Positions 32,112-42,855 of a DNA stretch of 64,000 bases are shown one piece after another. The number at the start of each line of letters is the position of its first letter. The first letter of the stretch is position 1. The stretch lies in NCBI GenBank assembly GCA_947685225.1, contig CANTUV010000015.1, positions 3,782,001-3,846,000 on the forward strand, in the 5' to 3' direction. A program made the translations under genes and the position numbers. Under the pieces are notes generated by a model. It ran no database searches. It was given only the letters and a program-made list of their open reading frames with translations, and had not been told where the DNA came from. The stretch is from Garcia nutans. Its lineage: Eukaryota; Streptophyta; Magnoliopsida; Malpighiales; Euphorbiaceae.

Positions 32112-33944
32112 TGTTTAGATCAATTTTGTATATATTTTCTATGATGTTTTTGTTGATTTTAAGTTAATTTTCATGTTAATTTTTACTTAAGTTTGTTTGA
32201 AGTTGTTGATTTAGGTTGAAGTACATTTGATGGAGCTATTTAATCAAAATTTGGTGGACACAATGGAGAAAAACATGTGACACGGCCAAGCTTGTCATGG
32301 CTTGGCCGTGTCTCTCATCAAAAGAAGAAGAAATCAAAGACAAGGTAGGACACGACCAGGATTAACCAAGCTTGGCCGTGTCCCTCAAGAAAACATGTCC
32401 AGAAGTAGACACGGGCAAGCCACTGGCCGTGTCTCACCAAAGGAACAAAAGGCAAAGAAAGAAAAGAAAGAAGCAAAGACTGACACCATCAAGAGACACG
32501 GCCAAGCCACTGGCCGTGTCACATGACACGGCCAGGAGCTTGTCTGTGTCACCCCTTGGACATAAAGAGAAGAACAAGCAGCAAGGGACACGGCCAGAAG
32601 CTTGGCCGTGTCCCAAGAAAGAAAAGATAAACCAAGAGACACGACCAACAAGCTTGGCCGTGTCACCCTGGATTTCTTAGCTAGCTTGCACGAGGTGTGA
32701 ATTGTTATGTATTAGTGGGTGAAAAAAAGGATAAAAAGAAGTGAAAGGTGGAAGGATTTATGGAAGAAACATATAAAGAAATTGGAAAGTGGGAGACAAA
32801 GAGTGATGGTTGTCTTAAAAATTCAAAATGGAAGAGCATGGAGGGAATAAAAAATAGATTGAATATATTGAGTGGACATTCTCTACACCATTATCATCTT
32901 CTTCCTTGGTTCTTGCTTGAGAGATCAAGACACCATTCTCACCATATTCATTCACCATTTCCTTTCACACACCATGAGAAAAGACAACAGTTGGATTTGA
33001 AGTGAGTCGCTAGTTCTTGAGGATTAGGGTTTTAAGAGGCTTGATTGGGGAGTTGAGAACTTGAGAGAGCTATCATTCATCCTTCAAGAAGAGAGCCATT
33101 GGTTATAGAGAGCTTGGAAGTTCATCATCACACATCAAAGAGGGAGCTACGAAAGAGACAAGAAGTCTGATTTTTAGCATCTCCAAAAGGGGTTTTTCCA
33201 ACTCTTTCTTTTAATCCATTCCTTATTTGTTGTTGTTGTATTAAGAACATTAATATTGCAATGAATGACTTTGATTTGGTTTATATTGAAATGAGCATTT
33301 GTTTAAAGAATATAATGAGCTAATTTACTCATGCCTTGGTTGTAGTATATTTGATTAAATGATTTGATTTGATGATTCCATTGATATACCTTGTTATTGG
33401 TTGATTGCATTGAAATTAAAGGTAAATTGATAGATTAGCCACCTATTGATTACTTAATATTGAACGATGGACCGAGAGGAGAAGTTTAATATCGGAACTA
33501 TGCAATTGACTACCCTAAGAATGAATTAGAAATATAAGTTCTAGTGTTTATTAATTTGCTAATGTAAAATAATTGGTTGTTGTTAATTCATAAATGTGAA
33601 AACTAGTGAATTGATAATTGACTAATTAATCTTAAGGAACGAATTAAGGTACAAGGTTATATAAATGGCTAATTGGATAATTAAACATTTGATTAAATGG
33701 ACCTACAACCCTAGGCATCATTTCCATAATTGAATTTGTCTTGCATAAAATCACTCATTTTCATTTCTAAGGTTAATAACAATTCACCAATCCAATCTCA
33801 CACTCAAGTTTATTATTTCATGTTAATCGAACTATTACACGCAATTCCTTCCTTGTGAGATGACCTTGGGGCGATCACCGTCACTGCAATAGCCTCGTAT
33901 ACTTGCGAGTGCCGCTTTATGATAGTGTTAATTTAAGCGCAACA
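32112..33944 (+). mobile_element. 5' LTR of C
   Basis: 1833 bp, TGTTTAGATCAATTTTG to TTAAGCGCAACA. It contains the palindrome array (32279-32664). An 85-residue frame (32748-33005) recurs in the 3' LTR by LTR identity and has no known motif. Confidence 0.92.
32279..32664. repeat. Palindrome array in C 5' LTR
   Basis: Six or seven hairpin-forming units. The longest, at 32279-32312, has a perfect 13-bp stem (GACACGGCCAAGC) and an 8-nt loop. At 32495-32520 the stem is GACACGGCCA with its exact complement and the loop AGCCAC. Others are at about 32346, 32405, 32525, 32588 and 32636, some with one mismatch. Confidence 0.9.
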
Positions 33945-33950
33945 AGTTTT

Positions 33951-33968
33951 TGGCGCCGTTGTCGGGGA
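33951..33968 (+). promoter_or_regulatory. Primer-binding site, tRNA-Asp type
   Basis: TGGCGCCGTTGTCGGGGA, six bases after the LTR. This is the usual Athila primer site with one difference. Confidence 0.9.
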
Positions 33969-34052
33969 AGGCAATTTTTGTTAATAGTTTGATTCTTTTA
34001 ATTTATTTGTTAAATCATTTAAAGTGTTCTTTTTGAATTGCTTAGGTACTTT

Positions 34053-35654
34053 ATGCACGGACGAAGGTCTCAAGGAAACGAACTTGTTCCATTTATAGAC
34101 AACATCCATAGACTTCCAAGACCTGAGGGACCGAATCTTATTGAGCAAGAAAGGGAAAATACTGATGAGCAGTTTGAGGAGAACATAGAAACAGAGATGG
34201 GTGATGCACAAGAACCACCTATGAAGGAGTTTGCCCGACCGATCATCGGAGTGACCACATCTTGTATCCGGTTGAGCAACGCAGCGAGAAATTATGAACT
34301 CAGAAATACTCACTATAGTATGCTGCCATCCTTCCATGGACTGCCGAATGAAGATCCTCTCAACTTCATTCGGGATTTATACTCAACATTGCATACATTC
34401 CCTTTTCAAACACTAACAGAAGATGAACTCAAGTTGAGATGTTTCCCATATAGTTTGAAAGACAGAGCAAAAGCATGGTTGATAACCCTATCGAAGAATT
34501 CTTTAACCACATGGACAGAGGTTTACAACAAATTTATGGGAAAGTTTTATTCAGACCAAAAGACCAAGGAGCTTAGGGGGAGTATTGCAACTTTCACCCA
34601 ATTTGATGGAGAACCATTTCATGAAGTGTGGGATCGCTTCAAATCCTTATTATTTCAGTGCCCTCACCATTACTATCCACAGCAGTTTCTGAATCAATTC
34701 TTTTATGATGGGCTAACTAAACAATGTCAAAACACAGCGGATAATGCAGTAGGAGGAGCAATGGGTGAAAGAACAACTGCAGAAACAGTTGCATTATTCG
34801 AAATGTTGGGGGTAAATTCACAACAAAAGAGTATTGGAGAAAGGAGAAGAGGAGCACATGAGATAAGTGCAAACTCAGAAATGGCTAGGCAAATTGCAGA
34901 ACTGACAAAACAAGTGAAATTGTTGGATGCCAAAGGAAACTTGTCAGGACCAAGCCAAGAGTCATGCGCATCGTGTGGTCTTGTAGGCCATCAAGCAAAT
35001 GTGTGCCCCTCCAGTTTTGATACATTTCAAGAGGAGCAAGACCAAGCTTTTGCTTTTGAAGGGTTCCAACAAAGGGGTAGGAATAACCCATATTCAAATT
35101 CTTATAACCCCGGTTGGAGGAATCACCCCAATTTTTTATGGAAAAATCAACAACATGCTCCACCTCAACAGCCTTTCCAACCATATCAAAGAGGTCCTCA
35201 ATTTCAAGGGCAACCCTCAAATGAAGAGCAGGTAAAGAAACCTTCATTTAAAGACAATTTGAATGCTTTCATTCAAGTTAGCACTCAAAATCAAGAAATG
35301 AACAATAAGCGGTTTGACTCTTTAGAAGCATCGCTTAAGAAGGTTGAAATTCAAGTGGGTCAATTGGCTAATCAACTTCAAGCCAATCAAAAAGGGAAAT
35401 TTCCAAGCCAATTGGAGCAGGCCAAAGCAATCACCGTTTTGAGAAGTGGTAAGGTACTTGATAATAAAATCGGTGACAATAACATTGATAATTCCTTTGA
35501 TGCAGGTACAATGCAAAATAATGGCGAGGAAATGCAAGAAGAAAAAGCTGAACCAAATGAGCTTAAAGAGGATAGAGAGGAGGCATATGCTGCACCAAAG
35601 CTGCACAAATCTCCAAATCCATACAGACCACCAATTCCATTCCCAGTAGGTTAA
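34053..35654 (+). CDS. Gag of Athila-like element C
   Basis: ATG at 34053 is the first in frame after the primer site. The sequence opens MHGRRSQGNELVPFID. Residues about 85-260 are the capsid region (HTFPFQTLTEDELKLRCFP, then AKAWLITL, then WDRFKSLLFQCPHH). A zinc knuckle, CASCGLVGHQANVC, follows near residue 310. A Q/N/P-rich stretch (YNPGWRNHPNF), one FKDNLNAFIQVSTQNQ motif and a heptad-like segment (VEIQVGQLANQLQ) come next. The frame ends at TAA (35652-35654), where a small frameshift at about 35641-35648 separates it from pol. Apart from the lost fusion, Gag is intact. Confidence 0.9.
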   Translation: MHGRRSQGNELVPFIDNIHRLPRPEGPNLIEQERENTDEQFEENIETEMGDAQEPPMKEFARPIIGVTTSCIRLSNAARNYELRNTHYSMLPSFHGLPNEDPLNFIRDLYSTLHTFPFQTLTEDELKLRCFPYSLKDRAKAWLITLSKNSLTTWTEVYNKFMGKFYSDQKTKELRGSIATFTQFDGEPFHEVWDRFKSLLFQCPHHYYPQQFLNQFFYDGLTKQCQNTADNAVGGAMGERTTAETVALFEMLGVNSQQKSIGERRRGAHEISANSEMARQIAELTKQVKLLDAKGNLSGPSQESCASCGLVGHQANVCPSSFDTFQEEQDQAFAFEGFQQRGRNNPYSNSYNPGWRNHPNFLWKNQQHAPPQQPFQPYQRGPQFQGQPSNEEQVKKPSFKDNLNAFIQVSTQNQEMNNKRFDSLEASLKKVEIQVGQLANQLQANQKGKFPSQLEQAKAITVLRSGKVLDNKIGDNNIDNSFDAGTMQNNGEEMQEEKAEPNELKEDREEAYAAPKLHKSPNPYRPPIPFPVG

Positions 35655-38600
35655 AAAATGAAAAGCATGATAAGCAATTTTCTAAAATTTATAACATGCT
35701 TTCGAAGGTAAGTATCAACCTACCCTTACTAGAGGTAATAAAGAATATGCCATCTTATGCCAAATTCTTAAAAGAGCCAAATACTAAGAAGATAAGGTAT
35801 GAGTTGGATGAAAAGGTGATAGTTTCGAAAGTAACAAGTGCTGTTTTACAACATAAGTTACCACATAAACTAAAAGATCCTGGGAGCTTAATAGTGAGAA
35901 TCTCTATGGGGAATGGGAAAGAAACCATTGGCATGTGTGATCTCGGAGCTAGTATTAATTTGATGCCATACTCAATTTATTTGAAACTAGATCTTGGGGA
36001 ACTTAAACCGACCAAAATGGTTTTGCAACTAGCAGATAGAACTCTTAGATACCCTAAGGGAATCATAGAAGATGTTCTAGTGAAGGTAGGAGGTTTGATT
36101 GTACCCATTGATTTTATTGTCTTAGACATGGGGGGAGAAATCCCATGGGATGCCGAGCATGCAATTTTGTTAGGGAGGCCTTTTATGGCCACAACTAACA
36201 CTTTAATTGATGTTAAAAATGGAAAACTGACTATGACCGTTTTGGGACAAATTGTAGAATTTTCAATTTTTAACACTTCCCCCATTCCCACTAGTGCTTT
36301 ATATGAAGATTACTCTTTCATTGATTTTATTGATAGTTCTGTTAAAGAAGTTTTCTTGTAGGATAATGGCGAACACAAGCTAGAAAGGGCTCTAAAATTA
36401 CAAGAAGAAGCAGAGATTTCCAATGAGGAGAATAAAGAAGACAATTCCATTTTGGACTATAAGAGTGTTGAGGAGGAATTTGAAGTTAAAGAAGAGCAAG
36501 TTCAACTACAAGGGGTTGAACTTAAAGAACTCCCCAAGCATTTAAAATATATTTTTCTTGGGGAGAATAACTCTCAACCAGTGATAATTTCTGCTACCCT
36601 TACCAGTGAGGAAGAAGATAAGCTTGTAACGATTTTGAAAAAATTCAAGAAAGCTATAGGTTGGGGATTGAGTGACATTAAGGGTATTAGTCCCTCTATG
36701 TGCATGCATAAGATCATCTTAGAGGAAGGGGCTAAACCAGTGAGACAGTCTCAAAGGAGGCTAAACCCTAACATGAGCGAGGTTGTTAAGAAGGAGGTCC
36801 TTAAATTACTTGATGAAGGGGTAATTTACCCTATTGCTGATAGTGAATGGGTTAGTCCTGTTCATGTTGTGCCTAATAAAATAGGGTTGACAGTGGTCCA
36901 GATCGATAAGGGAGAGTTGGTACTGACACGAACACAAACTAGGTGGTGGATGTGCATAGATTATAAGAAATTAAATAATGTCACCAAGAAAGATCACTTT
37001 CCTTTGCCATTTATTGATCAAATGCTTGATAGGTTATCTGGACACACTTTTTACTGTTTTCTTGATGGTCTTTTAGGTTACTACCAAGTCCCGATAGCAC
37101 CGGAAGATCAACCAAAGACTACATTTACTTGTCCCTTTGGGACATTTGCATTTCGAAGGATGCCATTCGGACTTTGCAATGCACCAGGAACATTTCAAAG
37201 GTGTATGCTTTCCATATTTTCTGATATGTTAGACAAGTGCAATGAGGTATTCATGGATGAATTTTCTATTTTTGGTAATTCCTTTGATGATTGTTTGGAA
37301 AAGTTGACTCTAGTACTTGAAAGGTGTATCGAATGTAATCTTACATTGAGTTGGGAAAAGAGTCACTTTATGGTTGATCACGGAATTATTTTAAGGCATG
37401 TTATTTCCCATGAAGGGATTGAGGTAGACAAGGCTAAGGTTGAATTAATTGTGAACCTACCTCCACCCATATCAGTTAAGGGAATTAGAAGTTTTTTGGG
37501 ACATGCAGGATTTTATAGGAGGTTTTTAAAAGATTTTTCCAAAATTTCATGCCCTTTGTGTCATTTGTTAGGAAAAGATGTCCCATTTGTTTTTGATGAA
37601 AAGTGCTTAGAAGCTTTTAAAAATTTGAAAGAAAAACTAACTTCTGCCCATATAATTGTTGCCCCAAATTGGGATTTGCCATTTGAAATTATGTGCGATG
37701 CATCGAATTTTGCCATTGGAGCTGTGTTGGGCTATAGAGTTAATAAGTTGATGTGTGTAATTTATTATGCAAGTTTATCCTTAACCGATGAACAAGTAAA
37801 TTACACAATCACTGAGAGAGAAATGTTAGCTGTGGTGTATGCACTAGACAAATTTAGATCTTACTTGATAGGTTCTATGGTCATAGTATTTTCTGATCAT
37901 ACGGCCTTGAAATACCTGTTGACCAAACCACAAGCTAAACCTAGGCTCATTAGGTGGGTGTTGATGTTACAAGAATTCGATGTTGAAATCAAAGATAGGA
38001 AAGGAAGTGAGAATGTAGTGGCCGACCATCTTTCTAGACTTAACTCTTATGACAATGATGCTGAAATTGCTTGTGAAAATGCTTTCGAAAAATTTTCGGA
38101 TGAACACTTGTTTTCTTTAACTCAAGCACCATGGTATGAGGATATTGGTAATTATCTTTCTTGTGGTGTAGTGAGAAAGGATTTGAGCTTCCAGGCAAAG
38201 AAGAGATTCCTGCATACATGTAAGTATTATTTTTGGGATGAGCCTTACTTGTTTAGAATTTGCAGGGATGAAGTGATAAGAAGATGTGTGCCGGAAGAGG
38301 ATCAAAAGCAAGTGCTATAATTTTGCCACAATATGTATTGCGGGAGACATTTTGGAGGAAAAAAGACCATCAAGAAAGTTCTTCAAAGCGGTTTGTATTG
38401 GCCTACACTTTTTAAGGATGCTTATCATTTTTATATAAGATGTGATAAATGCCAAAAGGTAGGAAACATTAGCAAACGGAATGAAATGCCCCTTAATATT
38501 TTTATTGTGGTTGACATTTTTGATGTATGGGGAATTGATTTCATGGGGCCATTTCCCAAATCCTTTGGTTTTGAATATATTCTTCTAGCAGTGGATTATG

Positions 38601-39418
38601 TGTCCAAGTGGGTTGAGGCTATCCCCACTAGGACTAATGATGCTAACATTGTGTTAAAATTCATGAAGGAGAATATTTTGAGCAGGTTTGGGACCCCCAA
38701 GGCAATAGTGAGTGATGGAGGAAGCCATTTTTGCAAAAAATGGTTTGAAAAGTTGATGACCAAGATGGGCATCCGACACAAAGTGGCAATTCCATACCAT
38801 CCCCAAACATCCGGGCAAGCTGAGATCTCAAACAAGCAGATCAAGGGGATTTTAGAAAAGACAGTGAGCACAACTCGGAAGGATTGGTCAATCCAACTCT
38901 CGGAAGCATTGTGGGCTTATAGGACTGCTTTTAAAATCCCATTGGGAATGAGTCCCTATAGGTTGGTCTTTGGCAAAGCTTGCCACCTCCCGGTGGAATT
39001 GGAGCACAAGGCTTATTGGGCAATAAAGGCCACGAATATGGACTTAGGTTAAGCAAGGGAGCAAAGAATGCTTTAGATTTCCGAGCTTGATGAGCTTCGG
39101 AATGAAGCTTATGAGAGTTCGAGGATCTTCAAGGAAAAGACAAAAGCTATTCATGACAGGATGATTCTTCGAAGGACTTTTGAACCGGGAATGAAAGTCC
39201 TTCTCTTCAATTCAAGAATGCGGTTGTTTCCCGAAAAATTGAAATCACATTGGAGTGGACCCTTTCAAGTTACTCAAACATTATCATATGGGGTTGTTGA
39301 GTTGCTTAATTTAAAAACCAATGAGAAGTTCAAGGTCAATGGACAAAGGGTGAAGCCCTACTTTGAAGAAATCGAAGTTGCAAAAATGGTGGAAAGCTTG
39401 GTGTTTATTGATGAATAA
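35648..39418 (+). pseudogene. Protease/RT/RNase H/integrase of C, with stops
   Basis: One reading frame throughout, with in-frame stops at 36359, 38318, 39050 and about 39074. Protease: CDLGASINLMP, normal for Athila. RT (from about 36760): IDYKKLNNVTKKDHFPLPF, then FMDE at 37253-37261 where FMDD is expected, so the second catalytic Asp is Glu. RNase H: CDASNFAIGAVLG and SDHTALKYLL. Integrase: zinc finger (about 38330-38460), core with GIDFMGPFP, VSDGGSHF and a Glu in GQAEISN, and a C-terminal domain (SGPFQVTQTLSYG). There is no chromodomain. Even with the stops ignored, the RT change would probably abolish synthesis. Confidence 0.9.
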
Positions 39419-40245
39419 TGCAACAATGTCCAGCTATACGACATTAAAGAAGCGCTAAATGGGAGGCAACCCATCGGTTTGCATTTCTTTTCATAGTTAC
39501 AATTTCATTTTTTTGCTATTTTAATTTCATGTTGAGTTAAATAAAATGGAATGGGTACTTTGATCAGTTTTCATTTTTCTTGAATGTGTTTCAGGGTTAA
39601 GCAAGGAAGAAGATTGCATTTTTTTGTGATTTGGTGACACAAATAAACCATTAGAAAAAATTTCAAAACCAAATTGGCAGTGTAAGACATAGCCAAGCCA
39701 CTGGCCATGTCAAGCAAACCCAAAAACTCACAGAGGTAGACACGGCCAAAGGGCTTGGCCGTGTCCTTGGCCGGTCACATAGACACGGCCAAGCTTCTCC
39801 CAGTGTCACTTTCATTTGGCTTGCAATTTTTTTTTGTTCCAGTACCAAACACGCTCAAGGGACACGGCCAAGCCACTGGCCGTGTCCCTCCAATCCCATC
39901 AACACATTCAAGGGACACGGCCAAGCCACTGGCCGTGTCCCTCAAAACCCATCAAACATGGCCAAGCTTCACCAAGCTTGGCCTTGTCACATCAATTTTC
40001 AAGTTTAAAAAATACGAATTCAGCCCATTTCTTCGTTTTAAATCCCTAACTCCCCTTTCTCTCCTCTCTCTCTCTCTCGAATCCCTCTCCCCAAAACATC
40101 CCTAACCACTTTCTTAAAGCTCAAAAATCGTACTAAATCCCACATTTTTCTTAACCAAAACTAATTTAAACTCATTCAATCTTCTTCTTTTCTCATTAAA
40201 AGGTAATTTAAACCGTTAAAGCTTCATTTTCACCAAATCATCAAA
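39419..40245 (+). other. Spacer between integrase and env-like ORF, with palindromes
   Basis: Non-coding. It contains a second palindrome array (39686-39988) and then a pyrimidine-rich leader (TCTCTCCTCTCTCTCTCTC near 40060-40078). No protein is supported. Confidence 0.75.
39686..39988. repeat. Internal palindrome array of C
   Basis: Five or six units of the LTR-type palindrome. Perfect GACACGGCCA stems with loop AGCCAC lie at 39861-39886 and 39914-39939, the first extended by GG/CC. Diverged units lie at 39686, 39739, 39781 and 39956. Confidence 0.9.
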
Positions 40246-41340
40246 ATGCCAAGAACAAAGATGGTGTGTCACCACAAGAGGAGGCAACCTCCACCTTCAG
40301 CTCCATCTTCATCATCATCATCTTCAAGGAAAGCGACTCTTCTCGCTAGGGGTTTCTTTCCGACGAGGTATGTAAGCGAAGAATCTCTTAATGCTCTTCA
40401 TATTAGGGATAATTTTTATAGATTTTTTCAAAACCTTGGATGGGAGAGATTCGTTTCTCTTAAACCTTTGAAATTTCAAGAGCTTACACTGAAATTTTTA
40501 ACCTCTCCTAAGGTTGAAAGAAATGACAAAAAGATTTACATTAGGTTACATTTTAAACTGCTTGGGAAACCATTTGTCATTGATATTGAGCAATTGAGCG
40601 ATATATTTGGTTTCCATCAATAAGGGGAACAATGTGTACCTAAGAGTTTTAGACAACAATTTGCATGGGGAGCACTGGGCTTAGGAACCTATGTGGCCAA
40701 ATCGGCCAAGGCTACAAAATTGGCAAATCCCGCCCTAAGTTAATTACATCGCTTTATGTTATGTGGATTCTTTGCACGAAAAGAGAGCACAGGGTTTGTA
40801 GAACTAAGCGAACTATTTTTTTTAGACTGTGCTAGCAATGCCATACCCGTTTGTACCGGCAATTGGTTAGCCGATGTGTTTGACAGTGTGGCAAATAAAA
40901 AGAGGGTTGCCATTTGCATTGAAGGATTAGTTACAACTTTAGCAATGACCCTTCTTGATGATTTTGACCCAAGCAACTGCCGTATGACTAAGATCTCGGG
41001 TAGTGATTCATTATATCTTGCCACACTCGAGAAGATGCGTATGGTTTCAAGAAAAGGAGGGGCCTATGTTATGGCTTCAGCTGAGCCAGAGGTACCGGAG
41101 GGCCGTCAAAAGAGAACACGAGTCAAGGAGGAATCCGACTCGGATTCTCTAGATTTGGATGAAGATGCTCCAATCCCGGACAATTAGGAGATCCTTAATA
41201 GGATTGAAGCATTGGAAAGCAAGGTTGATCATAACCATGCTGTAGTCATGGAATAATTGGACCAAATCGACAACAACCTTGCTAAGATTCTGAGCCTCCA
41301 CCCTTCAGCTGCATCATCGTCCCATCCTCTATCACCATAG
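40246..41340 (+). pseudogene. Env-like / ATHILA ORF of element C
   Basis: One frame from ATG 40246 to TAG 41340, broken by in-frame stops at 40621, 40741, 41185 and about 41254. The N-terminus is basic and then serine-rich (PSAPSSSSSSSRKA). The block ARGFFPTRYVSEESLN, then FYRFFQNLGWERFV, resembles the ATHILA ORF family of these elements. An acidic tail (DSDSLDLDEDAPIPDN) and a coiled-coil-like end (NRIEALESKVD) follow. I see no clear signal peptide or membrane segment, so the label env-like rests on position and family. It is non-functional here. Confidence 0.75.
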
Positions 41341-42855
41341 ATCCAATCAGCTCCAACCTTTTGAAAAAACTTTTTACTTTCTTATATTTATTTATTCCAT
41401 ATTTTTGTCGTTATTGTTTTTAAATGTTAACACTTTTTATTGTGGTTATTTTATATACTGTATTTTGTTCTTGAACAATTGTTGTTTGTGGATGAAAAGG
41501 TAGCACTTGCGTCACAAGGAAACGATGGAAAATAGGTTGTACCTTAACTTTTTTCTTTATTATCCTTGTTTCCATTGAGGACAATGTAAAACTTAAAGTG
41601 TGGGGTGTGTGCTAAGCCTTTTGTTCATGAATATAAATTGTCTATTTTCGTAAGTGTTTTGTTATAGTTGTTTTGTTAAGTTTTGTGTTTTGTTTTATAT
41701 TTGATTTTGATGGATATTGATAAGTTCAATTGTTATAAGATTGTTGATAGATAACTTTTGAATTTTTGAAGCATGAATTTGAGAATTGATTAGAATTAGT
41801 ACTTATGGTCAATTTTGATGGTTATTCTTTGCATTGCCATTAAACTAGTGAGGAATTGAGCCATCAACTTATCATTCTTTTTGTGTGTTGAACATCTTTG
41901 ATTGATGAATTACTAGAACTTTCTTTGAGATGCATTTTGAGACTACATAAAGATTTCAATTAGGCATCAATATGATTAAGGCAATTTAGGGTAACCCATT
42001 TTGGCTTAAAAAGACCAACCTTACATCCGACCTTAGTTCGCCAACTTTGACCTTATTTCATTTTTCCCTTCTTTCTTTTTCACAACACCATCAGCTTGAA
42101 CCATTGCATTTTAACTCTACCCGTTTATTAGATCAAGAGCATTTCAAGCATTAATGGAGTGTTGCGCTGAATAAAGTGTGGGGTTGAATTCAATGGGCTT
42201 TAAATTACAAATTATTTTATTCTTTAGTTGGATACCCTATTAAAAAAAATGAAATAAATAATGAAAATCAAAATAATAGAAGTTGCTATTCTTGTCGGAA
42301 GGGTTATAATGAGTTTGGAAATTATCTTTGCTAATTAAACAAATGGAGTTCCTTAAAAGCACTTAAATGCTTAGTGCTAAGTGATTAAGATGAATTGTGG
42401 GATTGTTGATCATGCTACATTGCTTGCTTCACTTTTGAAGTACTCTTGACCTAAATGAACTAACTCACTCTCCCAAATGTCATGCCTTTTCCTTAGCCCC
42501 ATTACAACCAAATAAAAGACCTTATGATTGATGCTTGATTGTGATTAGGTGGTGGATATTTGATTGATAAGCAAGCCTATAGTCCTAATCTTTCATTGAA
42601 TGTTGAGAGCTTAAACACTACCCAATTAAACACTTAAGAGGTTTTGTGAGGGAGTGACAATTTTTGGTATGCATAGATTGACCATTAAGTTGCTTGAGTA
42701 TCGATTATTCTTGATTCAATTATGATTGCGGATTCAACAAGATGGGAGTCTTAATGCATCCTTATAACTCTTGAACTTGACAATATTTATCTTGTTTTAT
42801 TTGTTTTCATTTTAACTTTGCTTGGGGACAAGCAAAGGATTAAGTGTGGGGTAAT
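41341..42855 (+). other. 3' UTR and polypurine tract of C
   Basis: Long non-coding 3' region. TTAAAGTGTGGGGTGTG (41594-41612) and GGATTAAGTGTGGGGTAAT just before the LTR (42837-42855) are two purine-tract-like copies, and the second is the one at the LTR edge. The reverse-complemented equivalents lie in element E at about 48435-48465 and 49690-49720. No gene is seen. Confidence 0.75.

Noticed and set aside
32372..32680. Several 60-137 codon frames in the palindrome arrays (also 43106-43427 and 47834-48348)
   Set aside because: Both strands are open because the palindromic repeats lack stops. The peptides are repeated HGQATGRV or DTAKPLAVS patterns, not proteins.
32748..33005. 85-codon frame in C's LTR, repeated at 43475
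   Set aside because: It recurs only through LTR identity; no known motif, and it has diverged.
40246..41340. True retroviral envelope
   Set aside because: No signal peptide, membrane segment or cleavage motif is visible. Only the ATHILA-type ORF similarity and its position support the env-like label.
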